Shown one piece after another: positions 8,001 to 15,153 of a DNA stretch of 30,033 bases. The notes beneath the pieces were generated by a model. That model was given only the letters and a program-made list of their open reading frames with translations. It was not told the origin of the DNA and ran no database searches. This DNA comes from Verrucomicrobia bacterium UBA3761 (GTDB lineage Bacteria > Verrucomicrobiota > Kiritimatiellia > RFP12 > UBA1067), in NCBI GenBank assembly GCA_002371135.1, contig DFGB01000076.1, positions 1 through 30,033 of the forward strand, given 5' to 3'. The translations under genes were made by a program, and so were the position numbers. Position 1 is the first letter of the stretch. Each line of letters opens with the position of its first letter.

Positions 8001-8830
8001 CACCAGCCTTTCGACCCGGCGAGGCGCGGCGAGCGAGCCGTGGAGAGGCATACGGTGTAGGGCGTCCGGCGCGCGAGATACACTTCCGGCTGCGACCAGT
8101 TGGCGACGGTGTTGACGCCCCACGCCTTGAGCCGACGGTGGGCGAGGTCCACGGACGCCGCCCTCCAATCGCGGCCATACTTGCGCTGCATGTTCGCCGC
8201 CGCGAAATTGAACGTCGCATACGGCAGGTGGTTCGTCTCGGCATAGAAGCCATGCGCGGCCTTGGAGCTTGTCTCGCCGCGGAACCGCCCGAACGCGGCA
8301 TCGGCTTTCGAGGGCAGCCATTCGAAATACGCCTCGCGCAAACCAACGCCCGTGACGCCTTCGTCGATGTTGATACAGTCGATTCCGAGCGACCAGAAAA
8401 GTCGTCCGTCGGGGTCCACAAACCACCATTTTCCGCCGACCTTTTCGGTGCGGAAGAATCCCGTCGCCTTCAGCTTGGGGCCCTTTGCCCAGCCGCCGTA
8501 TCTGTCGCGGTCGGGGTCGGGGCCCGCCGCGTTTTCGGCAAGCCATTTCGCCTCGTCCTCCTTCGCCCGTACGAGGTCGGCCTCGTCATGGACTTTGCCG
8601 GGCCATTCGGCGTGCTTGAACTGCCCGAACCGGTCGACGAACGGCAGAAATCCGTCCGCGCCGAAGACCTGGACTCCCGGCTCGACCTTGCCATCCGTCG
8701 CGACCGCCTTCGGCCAGGCGCGCATGCCGACGAGTTTAAGAGGCTTGTCGAGCCTCCACGGCTCCGGGAAAGCATCCGCCGCGACGACGCCGCAAAAGGC
8801 GGCCGCCGCCAGCAATATCCGCAATTTCAT
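5033..8830 (-). CDS. Secreted fusion: GH50-like glycosidase, CBM-like domain, FAD-dependent oxidoreductase, discoidin-like domain
   Basis: 1265 residues. A signal peptide covers about 1-20. Residues 115-495 form a TIM-barrel glycosidase resembling GH50 agarases (WWFVDPDGRLFWSLGIDCI). Candidate catalytic glutamates are E317 (VDNELSW, acid/base) and E401 (LNGEFHFG, nucleophile). Residues ~500-630 look like a beta-sandwich carbohydrate-binding domain. Residues ~650-1100 are an FAD_oxidored-type enzyme, with the dinucleotide motif VVVGAGTAGTCAA (about 656-668), LGGNASSEI and FIDCTGDGWLGYYAG. Residues ~1110-1265 read as an F5/8-type discoidin domain. ATG 8830 is preferred over the in-frame GTG at 8857 because AAGGAG stands 5 bases before it and the signal peptide then begins correctly. 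It is the last gene of a secreted carbohydrate cluster. Oxidation of a sugar product by the FAD part is inference. Confidence 0.88.
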   Translation of the reverse strand: MKLRILLAAAAFCGVVAADAFPEPWRLDKPLKLVGMRAWPKAVATDGKVEPGVQVFGADGFLPFVDRFGQFKHAEWPGKVHDEADLVRAKEDEAKWLAENAAGPDPDRDRYGGWAKGPKLKATGFFRTEKVGGKWWFVDPDGRLFWSLGIDCINIDEGVTGVGLREAYFEWLPSKADAAFGRFRGETSSKAAHGFYAETNHLPYATFNFAAANMQRKYGRDWRAASVDLAHRRLKAWGVNTVANWSQPEVYLARRTPYTVCLSTARSPRLAGSKGWWGPLPDPGHPEFERILRERARRLAAKMKDDPWCIGVFVDNELSWDSPELPGIADVAECYYATVARIVHEELPNHLYLGSRLAWGSPDVYRACARHADVVSVNVYSKTFDRDLPADAEDKPLLNGEFHFGALDRGMFHAGLVPVKDQASRAEAFKTYVRSCLANPRVVGTHWFQWKDQPLTGRSDGENYQIGFLDVADAPYPEMVAAVREVAEAMYPSRAGLQKDCVFVEAEDFAEKGGWKVDTQFTHKMGSAYLIAPSAGRPVDDAATIIEIPESGVWRCRVRTKDWIPEHHPGKFAVALGGRESRVLGASGEAGWVWEDAGEFELPRGKVELRLVDKSGWFARCDAVMLTRGDAAALPSVPDGRGLPCAVADGGEYDVVVVGAGTAGTCAALAAARSGARVALVHDRAVLGGNASSEIKVQIEGASVEHPNARETGIIEEAQLKRLALGGNATMSDAFRALARDERNLTIFPSRRVMRVEKRFRRISAVLARGTLDGKWTRFRGKMFIDCTGDGWLGYYAGLPYMTGREARDKFAEAEAPGAADSATMSGSLSDGRFRFDSAVRDASVKFETPAWAKVLPQGFTRNLKPVVHKYGGFSPMWWLEHPGDVDDFADPEAARDELIRYYVAFWGWGKNEWEHRALLANEELLSVPFIDGRRETLRLVGDYVMTGNDEKSARMFPDRISYGGWPMDTHDPLGMKAVKSDGYWKHHPPLPIYSIPYRVLYSGALDNFFFAGRCQSATHMALGSIRVMSTLATLGQVCGTAAAECVRRGETPKEFGERHIAELQQRLVKDDLYIPAIENEDPADVARSARATASSSCDRMFFKMSDPVEWFTKTYHIAHPSKRVGHDGWLYVEGATPQSVVDGISRPVLDIAHGWASDPKKPLPQWIRLDFAKPAAIAQVRITFNSDLQQRKPDFPMPRTLVKAYRVEVLSGGEWRCVAEVKDNWRRLAVHDFPLCEATALRVVVTETWGDPRAQIFEIRAYGK

Positions 8831-8835
8831 GTCCG

Positions 8836-8841
8836 CTCCTT
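8836..8841 (-). promoter_or_regulatory. Shine-Dalgarno that fixes the start of the glycosidase fusion
   Basis: AAGGAG on the minus strand, 5 bases before ATG 8830. The alternative GTG at 8857 overlaps the previous stop codon but has no comparable site, so 8830 is the better start. Confidence 0.8.
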
Positions 8842-8853
8842 GTCTGTCATGTT

Positions 8854-10521
8854 TCACCTGAGCAATATCATGATGCCGTCGGAAAACTCGCCGTCGTATG
8901 TGCCGGCGAGCGAATGGACGGCGCCAAGGCCGCTGAAAGACGCCGTGGAAACACTCCTGTCTTCAAGATGTATGTCGAATGTTCCAAGCGTCCGTCCGTC
9001 CACGGCATACGACGCAAAGTCTCCGTCCGCCTGCCTGAAGACTTCACAGTCCACCGCCGTCTTCACATCCAGCGCAGGGATTTTGCCCTCCAGCCGCCGC
9101 CACACGTTGGACGGCCCGCCAGACGGATCGGCGCCAAGCCCCCAGTATGAGCCGTCATATACGGCGAGCGCGGCTTTCATGTCTTTTTCGACAGGCGGCA
9201 GCCCTCCATCGGCATCGAATGTCATCACCGTCGAAATGCGGGCGATGCATCCGTCCTGGACTATGCGCTTTGGCGAACAGGCGCGAAAATCCGCACGGCG
9301 GACATCCGAACCGTCGAGCGCAAGCATTCCTTTCGATATTGCGACGTCTGGCGCCCATTCCCCTCCCCGCGGCGCATGCGCCGGCAGGCCGAGGCCGCCA
9401 TCGAACCAATCCAGCCCCACGCCCCATTCGACCGGCATGAAGCGATATGTATAGAGTGCGTCCGGCTCCAGATGGGCGAGAGAGACGAATGCGGTCTTGC
9501 CGGCAAGTTCGCCGCGCGGACCCCTCAGAAGCCCGGCGTTGTGGACGCGAAACGCCGTCGTAAAATCCACCGCCATGTCGTCCGGGCGGATGCGGCACAC
9601 CGTCTCCCACCTGGCGGCGGCAACGCTCGCGGCGGTGAGTTCGCCGATCGCCGCACGGTAGACCGTCACCGCCTTTGAGATCGAAAGGCCGCAGCCGCCG
9701 TCGTCGTACCAACGGTCCGGCCGGTCTGGCGTATCCGCAACGAGGTAGAGGCAGAGCGCCTTTCGACTCCATGCGAAGTCGCCGTTGGTGATGGTGAAGC
9801 CGCTTGCCGTCACGCCCGTCAAGTCGCCGATGCCGGCCGTAGAAACGAACGCGCCTTCGTCGCCTGCATGCTCGCGCAGGGAAGATGCCGCGGCAGCCTC
9901 CGAACCAAAGTCCAGCGTCAGCATCCTCGTGCCGTAGTCGCCGGCGTAGAAAAGCGCCACCTTCCCCGCGCCGTCCAGGCTGACGACGGAAGGCTGCCCG
10001 ACGCCCCACAATTCCGGAGTCGCGGTCTTCACCACGCAGTTTGCGCCCATGCGCGTCCAGCCGCCGTCGAGCGAATCGCTCACGGCGAGGCCTATCTTGT
10101 TGTTGATGCATTTGGCGCCGTCGCTCGCGGCGTCGCCAGGCCTTCCCTTCACGCCGAGATACGCCATCAGGTAGCGATAGCGGCGGCCGTTGTACCAAAA
10201 ACGCCCGGCGACCACGGAGGGATCGCACACGTGGCACGAGTCCCAACCTGCGCCGTCCGGATCCGACGGCGAAAGGACGATTGTTTCGCCGGCGAGTTCT
10301 CCCGATTGCGAGACCCTCGCGTGATAGATCCCGTCGACGACTTTGCCCGCCTCGTTGTTGCGGCAATAGAAGACATGGCGGACGCCACCCTCTTCGACGA
10401 CCGACGGACAATACCTGTAGAACCCGTTCCCCTGATACGAAGCGTCGATCGCAACCGGGATGTCCGCCCCGGCCGCCGCCAGCGACAAGGCGGCGAAAAC
10501 TGCAATATAAATCCTTTTCAT
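8854..10521 (-). CDS. Secreted beta-propeller glycosidase-like protein with C-terminal LamG-like domain
   Basis: 555 residues. Signal peptide 1-19 (ends AAAGA). The first ~300 residues show the repeated blade motifs of five-bladed propeller glycosidases (GH43/GH117-like folds): YCPSVVEEGG at 37, CDPSVVAGRFWYNGRRYRY at about 99 and GVGQPSVVSLDGAGKVALFYAG at 173. Each motif pairs a Pro-Ser-Val-Val turn with a following Phe-Tyr strand. I cannot assign a catalytic triad with certainty. The last ~200 residues form a beta jelly roll of LamG/concanavalin type (ALAVYDGSYWGLGADPSG, SLAGTYDGEFSDGIMILL), likely for sugar binding. The gene lies 19 bp after the upstream CDS and its stop is 24 bp before the glycosidase start, so the three secreted genes form one operon. 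Substrate is unknown. Confidence 0.75.
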   Translation of the reverse strand: MKRIYIAVFAALSLAAAGADIPVAIDASYQGNGFYRYCPSVVEEGGVRHVFYCRNNEAGKVVDGIYHARVSQSGELAGETIVLSPSDPDGAGWDSCHVCDPSVVAGRFWYNGRRYRYLMAYLGVKGRPGDAASDGAKCINNKIGLAVSDSLDGGWTRMGANCVVKTATPELWGVGQPSVVSLDGAGKVALFYAGDYGTRMLTLDFGSEAAAASSLREHAGDEGAFVSTAGIGDLTGVTASGFTITNGDFAWSRKALCLYLVADTPDRPDRWYDDGGCGLSISKAVTVYRAAIGELTAASVAAARWETVCRIRPDDMAVDFTTAFRVHNAGLLRGPRGELAGKTAFVSLAHLEPDALYTYRFMPVEWGVGLDWFDGGLGLPAHAPRGGEWAPDVAISKGMLALDGSDVRRADFRACSPKRIVQDGCIARISTVMTFDADGGLPPVEKDMKAALAVYDGSYWGLGADPSGGPSNVWRRLEGKIPALDVKTAVDCEVFRQADGDFASYAVDGRTLGTFDIHLEDRSVSTASFSGLGAVHSLAGTYDGEFSDGIMILLR

Positions 10522-10540
10522 GTCTTTTTCAATGTCTTTT

Positions 10541-12760
10541 TCAGCGCAGGAATATCGAAATGCCGAATGGTTTGCCGCAATTGATACGGCCTTCGCCTTC
10601 CACGACGACGCCGGCCGCCGTCAGCGCGGATCTTCCGCCCCTCACCGGCGCGCCGTCCACCGTTACGGAGCCAATGGCAAGTTTCCCGTTTTCCGGGCGA
10701 TTGATCCGGAGCGTCGAGCCGGATTCTAGCGCGAGCGATGCAGCCGCGAGGTCGCTTGGCGGCATTGCGGGCGCAAGCGATACATCGTCGATGAATATTC
10801 CCGAGCCCTCCTCGCCGTCGGCCTGGCACTCGAACGCGAGTGTATGATCGCCCTCTGCAAGCGCAATCGTCTTGCTCGTGCGATATGGTTCATAACGCGC
10901 AGACTGTCCTTCGTTCAATACGACCTCGGCGCCGTCCACAACGACCTTCAGCGCCAGTTCATGGGAAGAGGCATAGTTGCGAGGCGCCTGCCAGAATGAA
11001 AGGACGTAGTCGCCGGCGGCGGAAGCATGGACCTTCTGGCTGGCCGATGTCCCGGTCCTGAGGAACAGCGACTGTTGGCCGTATGGCGTCTGGTCGGCGG
11101 ATTTCGTGAGCGTCCCGCCATTTTTCTGTATGGCGGGACGCGGCTCCTTCGACGGCTCAAGCGTCCAGGCGCATTCGGACTCCCACTGAAAGCCGTAGTC
11201 GCGCACGACCAGCGTTTCAAAGCCGCCGTTTTCGACGATATTTTCCCCGGGCGCGTCGAGGACGAGCGTGCCGCCCGCCGCCACGGCGATTTCCGTGCCG
11301 TTTGCCGTCACGCCCGAAAGCGAAAGCGTTGCGCCGAGCGCTGCCGTGAAAGAGCATCCATTCAGGACCGCGCCGGACACCGAAACCGTTCCGCCTGCCG
11401 CAGTCACGGCCATATCCGACCCGTCGGCCGGGAAATCGCCATCGACGAGCGCGAGTTCGCCTTCGCCGGTCTTGACGATCTCGTGGCCCGGGGTGCTCGT
11501 TTCATACCGTTCGAAACGGATCGCATCGAAATTGAGACTGCCGTAGCCGCCTGTGCTCGACAGGGAAATCGCGAAGGAATGCGATCCTTTCGTCAGTTGA
11601 AGCGGTTCGCCGCGAAACTCCTCGAAACCATGCGCCTCGGCCTCTTCCGTGATCTTTGGTATGACAAGGACGGGCTTGTCGTCGATTTTCACAGTGGTCA
11701 CGATGTTGAGTGAATAATTCCCGTCCCGGCATCCCTGCTCCAGCACCACGCGCCATTCCCCGTCGGAAGGGATGTCGATATTGCGCGTGAGCGTCGCTCC
11801 ATTGCGGACCATTGCATATTTGTCGCCGTCGTTCGGCGGCCATTTGCCTTTGGCGTCAAAGTCGGCGCCTTTAGTGTAGACGCTGCCATTGCTGAACGTC
11901 CAATCCGTGTTTCCAGCCTCAAAACTCCAATTAGTCGGCTTGTATTCTTCTGCAAGGACGGTGATCTTCTTGTCGCTCGCGTAGGAGGGCGAAATGCCGA
12001 AGCCGACCGAGCCCCCTCCCCGGGCGACGTCGATTGCGAGAGGGGCGTTCTCTATTGTGATTTTGGGCGTCGCCTTGGCGTTCGCTTTCTGGAAAAGGTC
12101 GCGATCGCCGCCGGTCGCGGCGGCCCGGAGCGTGCCGCCGTCGATGGTGAGCGAAAGGTCTCCGCGAAGGTTGAACGAGCCAATGGCGTCGTTCTCGCTG
12201 CCGTCGAGCGAAAGCGTGACGTTGGCGACACCCGTGCCGTCGCGCCCGAGAGTCACGATTTTGCCGGCATTGGCTTCGGTCGTGCCGATATTGTGCAGCA
12301 CGAGCTTCTTCGCATTCTCTCCCGCGGCAAATGAATCGGCCGTGTCAAAGACCACCCGGTTCCTGACGTCGATTGCGTCGAGACTGCTCCCTACATCGCC
12401 AAAGAGCCCCGACCACCGGTTCTTGAGCAACACGGGGCCTGTGCCGAGGACGTCCGGATTCTGAATTTTCAACAGGAATCCATCGGCGATGATTCCGCCC
12501 GGAAGATCGTTGCCGCCCTCCGAGCGGAGTTTGACGGAGTAGAAATCGTTTTTTATGCGCGTGAAGCGGAGCGTATCGACGCCGTCGCCCGAAAGCTTGT
12601 CTGTTATTATCGTATCATTCACGGTGAGAGCGACATCGGCGATGCCATCTGCCACGGTTTTCGTATAATCGTTGTTGGCGATGCCGGCGCTCGGAGACAG
12701 TGCAAAACACGCCACAACCAGCATGTGGACGAAGCCGGTTCGGGAACTTTGGATTTTCAT
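10541..12760 (-). CDS. Large secreted protein with two carbohydrate-binding-like beta domains
   Basis: 739 residues, signal peptide about 1-28. Residues 30-265 are repetitive beta strands of the autotransporter-associated type (GDLSLTIDGGTLRAA). A first jelly-roll domain spans about 272-425 (NWSFEAGNTDWTFSNG to SLNFDAIRFERYE). A short stacked-strand region follows. A second jelly roll spans about 510-670 (NIVENGGFETL to GIFIDDVSLAP), the pattern of DUF642/CBM-like domains. The C-terminal ~60 residues have the strand series LRINRPENGKLAIGSVTVDG seen at the end of many verrucomicrobial secreted proteins. No catalytic motif is seen, so a glycan-binding or surface role is more likely than an enzyme. 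It has a promoter at 12804-12833 and AAGGA about 10 nt before the ATG, making it the first gene of the three-gene secreted cluster. Confidence 0.75.
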   Translation of the reverse strand: MKIQSSRTGFVHMLVVACFALSPSAGIANNDYTKTVADGIADVALTVNDTIITDKLSGDGVDTLRFTRIKNDFYSVKLRSEGGNDLPGGIIADGFLLKIQNPDVLGTGPVLLKNRWSGLFGDVGSSLDAIDVRNRVVFDTADSFAAGENAKKLVLHNIGTTEANAGKIVTLGRDGTGVANVTLSLDGSENDAIGSFNLRGDLSLTIDGGTLRAAATGGDRDLFQKANAKATPKITIENAPLAIDVARGGGSVGFGISPSYASDKKITVLAEEYKPTNWSFEAGNTDWTFSNGSVYTKGADFDAKGKWPPNDGDKYAMVRNGATLTRNIDIPSDGEWRVVLEQGCRDGNYSLNIVTTVKIDDKPVLVIPKITEEAEAHGFEEFRGEPLQLTKGSHSFAISLSSTGGYGSLNFDAIRFERYETSTPGHEIVKTGEGELALVDGDFPADGSDMAVTAAGGTVSVSGAVLNGCSFTAALGATLSLSGVTANGTEIAVAAGGTLVLDAPGENIVENGGFETLVVRDYGFQWESECAWTLEPSKEPRPAIQKNGGTLTKSADQTPYGQQSLFLRTGTSASQKVHASAAGDYVLSFWQAPRNYASSHELALKVVVDGAEVVLNEGQSARYEPYRTSKTIALAEGDHTLAFECQADGEEGSGIFIDDVSLAPAMPPSDLAAASLALESGSTLRINRPENGKLAIGSVTVDGAPVRGGRSALTAAGVVVEGEGRINCGKPFGISIFLR

Positions 12761-12803
12761 GTCGTTGCCATCCTTTCTGTAAAACCTCGACGGGGATGGT
12801 CAT

Positions 12804-12833
12804 ATTGTAGCATCTTTGCGACATGGAAATCAA
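12804..12833 (-). promoter_or_regulatory. Promoter of the secreted carbohydrate operon
   Basis: Minus strand TTGATT (12833-12828), 18-base spacer, then TGCTACAAT (12812-12804). The predicted start is about 37 nt before ATG 12760, leaving room for the AAGGA ribosome site. This contrasts with the near-leaderless promoters at 4780, 16403 and 28437. Confidence 0.7.
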
Positions 12834-12938
12834 CAGCAAATCGCATTCCGCCCTCTAAAACCTGCTTTTACAGGTCGAGGGGCCAGGGCGCGGGAGAGCC
12901 GCGAATTCGGTCTCGGGCAAGCCCGGGCCCGTCAGCCT

Positions 12939-13032
12939 TCGACTTCGGGAACATGTCGGACACGGTCGAGAAGATATTCGCCGACCAGCTCTGGTGCCCG
13001 GCGCCGACGAGACCGATCAGGATCGCCGGGAA
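12939..13032 (-). pseudogene. Fragment of a hexuronate-type MFS transporter gene
   Basis: This 94-bp stretch matches 13758-13851 inside the intact transporter with four differences. Read on the minus strand in the matching frame it encodes the same 31-residue stretch, from FPAILIGLVG to STVSDMFPKS; all four differences are silent third-position changes. Neither flank matches the transporter, so it is an isolated internal slice. It lies upstream of the secreted operon promoter and downstream of the transporter itself. Because only silent sites differ, it more likely derives from a second functional paralogue than from a recent copy of the neighbour. Confidence 0.85.
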
Positions 13033-13266
13033 CTGCCCCGGCATAAATACATGGCAAATAAATACATGGCAACTCGATCGCAAATCGGCAAAAAATTTTT
13101 CAAAAAATTTTCGCGAGGCGTGGCGGTGGCGTGGCGGTGGCGGTGCGGGGGGCTCGCGCGCGTACGCACACGCGCACACGCGTAAAAAAACAATAAATCA
13201 GGTTCTCTCTTTTTGCTCTTTCTTTCTCTTTAATCTTTTGCTTCTTTTCTTTTTTCTCTTTCTTTC
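13033..13266. other. Low-complexity intergenic DNA: GTGGCG repeats, CG/CA runs and a pyrimidine tract
   Basis: No convincing gene. In order it contains a duplicated AAATACATGGC word (13045-13071), an AAAAAATTTTTCAAAAAATTTT stretch (about 13090-13112), GTGGCG hexamer repeats (about 13120-13146), alternating purine-pyrimidine CGCGCGCGTACGCACACGCG DNA (about 13153-13182) and a ~63-base tract that is almost all C and T (13203-13265). The last two are known to favour non-B DNA. Confidence 0.7.
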
Positions 13267-13330
13267 GAAAATGCCGTCACTTTGACGGCATCGTGACGGC
13301 ATTTCGAGTCGCCCGGAATTCCGGCTCGAA
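13267..13330. promoter_or_regulatory. Overlapping hairpins and a CCGGAATTCCGG palindrome
   Basis: ATGCCGTCA (13271-13279) can pair with TGACGGCAT at 13283-13291 (9-bp stem, 3-base loop). It can also pair with a second copy at 13293-13302 as a 10-bp stem extended by flanking TCGAAA/TTTCGA. The two foldings exclude each other. A 12-base palindrome CCGGAATTCCGG follows at about 13313-13324. On the minus strand this is about 220 nt downstream of the transporter stop, so it may be a terminator or a protein-binding site. No strong T-run follows the stem. Confidence 0.55.
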
Positions 13331-13384
13331 TCAACCGAAAAAACGTTGCAGGCGATAGATTGCCTGCGACGCTGCGATATATAA

Positions 13385-13521
13385 AAGTTGAAAGGTTGAA
13401 AGGTTGAAAAGTTGAAAAGTTGAAAGGTTGAAAATGTTGCCAATGTGAAAATGTTGCCAATTCCAATACCCAGTACCAATTGGGAATTGGCAACATTTTC
13501 ACATTGGCAACATTTTCAACC
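13385..13521. repeat. Octamer array plus perfect 39-bp palindrome at the transporter 3' end
   Basis: Octamers GTTGAAAG/GTTGAAAA run from 13385 to about 13434. They lead into a perfect inverted repeat: 13426-13464 and 13483-13521 are 39-base arms with an 18-base loop. Each arm contains two ATGTTGCCAA words. The right arm covers the last Gly codon and the TGA stop of the MFS gene. Its likely effect is a very stable transcript-end hairpin. Confidence 0.93.
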
Positions 13522-14967
13522 TTCGACTTTCTTGTATTGCGGGACGAGGGTCTTCATGATCGACCAAGCGACGAGATACGCAAGAGCGCAGACGCAGAAG
13601 ACGATCATGTAGCCTGCGGGCTTGCCTTCGAAGCCGAGGAACTTGAACGCCGCGCCCTGGCCTTCTGCGTAGGTGAAGAGCATGCCCGAGCCCTTGTTGA
13701 TGAGGAACGAGCCGATGCCGCCGGCCATCGTCCCGACGCCGGTGATGGTCGCCACGGTCGACTTCGGGAACATGTCGGAGACGGTCGAGAAGATGTTCGC
13801 CGACCAGCTCTGGTGCCCCGCGCCCACGAGACCGATCAGGATCGCCGGGAACCACGGCGAAACCGGCCCGAGCGGCTGCGCGGCGAGCGCCGCGATCGGG
13901 AAGAACGCGAAGATGAGCATCGCCCTCATGCGCCCGGAATACGCCTCCATGCCCTTCTTCTCCACGAAATACTTGGGCAGATACCCTCCGCCGATCGAGA
14001 GGAACGTGACGATCGCGTACAGCGTCGCGATGAGCGCCATCGCCGTCGGGTGGTCGGAAGGAAGGTTGAACTGGTCCTTGAAGTATGCGGGCGTCCAGAA
14101 GAGGAAGAACCACCACACGCCGTCGGTGAAGAACTTGCCGGCGATGAACGACCATGTCTGGCGGTAGGTGAAGCATTTGAAGAACCCGATGGTCTTTTCC
14201 CCGGAGGGCCGGGCCGCCTCGGCGGCGGCATCGTCGTCGGACTGGATGTATTCGAGTTCGGCGGCGTTGACGTAGGGGCTCTCCTTGGGCTTTCTGTAGA
14301 GCCACATCCAGAAGCCCATCCAGACGAAGCCGAGCGCGCCGATTATGATGAAGGCCATTTCCCATCCGCCGCCGACTCCCTTGGCCTTGAAGTACTTTGC
14401 GAGGAGCGGGATGACGACCGGCGAGGCGAGCGCGCCCACGGACGCGCCGGCGTTGAAAACGGCGGTCGAGAGCGCGCGATCCTTCTTGGGGTTGTATTCG
14501 GCCGTGACCTTGATCGCGGCCGGGAAGTTGCCCGCTTCGCCCAGCGCCAGCATCGAGCGGCACGCGAGGAACAGCCATACGCTCGCCGTCGCGATCGCGA
14601 GCCCCGCCTGGCCGCCGGCCTTGACCGCCGCGCCCATCGCGGAGAGCGAATCATACCCGCAAAGCACCATCGTCCCCACTCCGCAAGCCGCGTGCAAGCA
14701 CGCCGCCAGCGACCAGAAGAATATCGCCCACAGATACCCCTTCTTCGTCCCCAGCCAGTCGATCAACTTGCCCGCGACAAGCGAGATGAGCGCGTAGAAG
14801 ATCGAGAAGAACGCGGTGATCGTGCCGTAGTTGGCGTCGGTCCAGCCGAATTCGGGCGCGATGAAATCCTTCCATGTGAGCGAAAGCACCTGGCGGTCCA
14901 GATAGTTGACGGTGGTCGCGAAGAACAGCATCGCGCATATCACCCAGCGGAAATTCGTTTTTTTCAT
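13516..14967 (-). CDS. MFS transporter, hexuronate (ExuT-like) family
   Basis: 483 residues with about twelve hydrophobic segments, an inner-membrane proton-coupled sugar-acid importer of the anion:cation symporter family. Diagnostic stretches are ATTVNYLDRQVLSLTWKDFI in TM1, SLVAGKLIDWLGTKKGYLW after TM2, ALGEAGNFPAAIKVTAEYNP in TM4 and PYVNAAELEYIQSDDDA in the central loop; the NYLDRQVLS and GEAGNFPAAIK motifs are typical of ExuT/galacturonate carriers. The KDG kinase gene lies directly upstream on the same strand, which fits import of galacturonate, glucuronate or KDG. No Shine-Dalgarno is visible: the octamer repeat ends 3 bases before the ATG. The stop codon lies inside the 39-bp palindrome. 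A 94-bp slice of a sister gene is found at 12939. Confidence 0.9.
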   Translation of the reverse strand: MKKTNFRWVICAMLFFATTVNYLDRQVLSLTWKDFIAPEFGWTDANYGTITAFFSIFYALISLVAGKLIDWLGTKKGYLWAIFFWSLAACLHAACGVGTMVLCGYDSLSAMGAAVKAGGQAGLAIATASVWLFLACRSMLALGEAGNFPAAIKVTAEYNPKKDRALSTAVFNAGASVGALASPVVIPLLAKYFKAKGVGGGWEMAFIIIGALGFVWMGFWMWLYRKPKESPYVNAAELEYIQSDDDAAAEAARPSGEKTIGFFKCFTYRQTWSFIAGKFFTDGVWWFFLFWTPAYFKDQFNLPSDHPTAMALIATLYAIVTFLSIGGGYLPKYFVEKKGMEAYSGRMRAMLIFAFFPIAALAAQPLGPVSPWFPAILIGLVGAGHQSWSANIFSTVSDMFPKSTVATITGVGTMAGGIGSFLINKGSGMLFTYAEGQGAAFKFLGFEGKPAGYMIVFCVCALAYLVAWSIMKTLVPQYKKVEG

Positions 14968-15144
14968 AAGTTGAAAAGTTGAAAGGTTGAAAGGTTGAAA
15001 AGTTGAAAGGTTGAAAAGTTGAAAAGGGAATTTTCGTTTTTTCGATTGATTTCAAGCCTCTCGTTTTATCGCAGAGACGCAGAGACGCAGAGTTCGCAGA
15101 GGACTTTTCAACCTTTCAACTTTTCAACCTTTCAACTTTTCAAC
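14968..15144. repeat. Octamer inverted repeat around a CTCTGCGT-type core
   Basis: Octamer arrays in opposite orientation (left 14968-15026, right 15104-15144) contain 41-base inverted arms, 14978-15018 and 15104-15144, with one mismatch. Between them are TTTCAAGCCTCTCGTTTTATCGC and a GCAGAGAC run, the same core found at 4842-4981 and 18103-18250. It fills the gap between the transporter start and the kinase stop. Confidence 0.9.
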
Positions 15145-15153
15145 ATTTTTTCG

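Noticed and set aside
8831..8857. GTG 8857 as start of the glycosidase fusion, overlapping the previous stop
   Set aside because: ATG 8830 has AAGGAG directly before it and begins a proper signal peptide; the extra nine residues are polar and would spoil it.
12868..13179. A 103-codon minus-strand gene containing transporter-like sequence
   Set aside because: Only the 31-residue transporter slice is meaningful; both ends are low-complexity DNA with no start signal, so it is annotated as a gene fragment.
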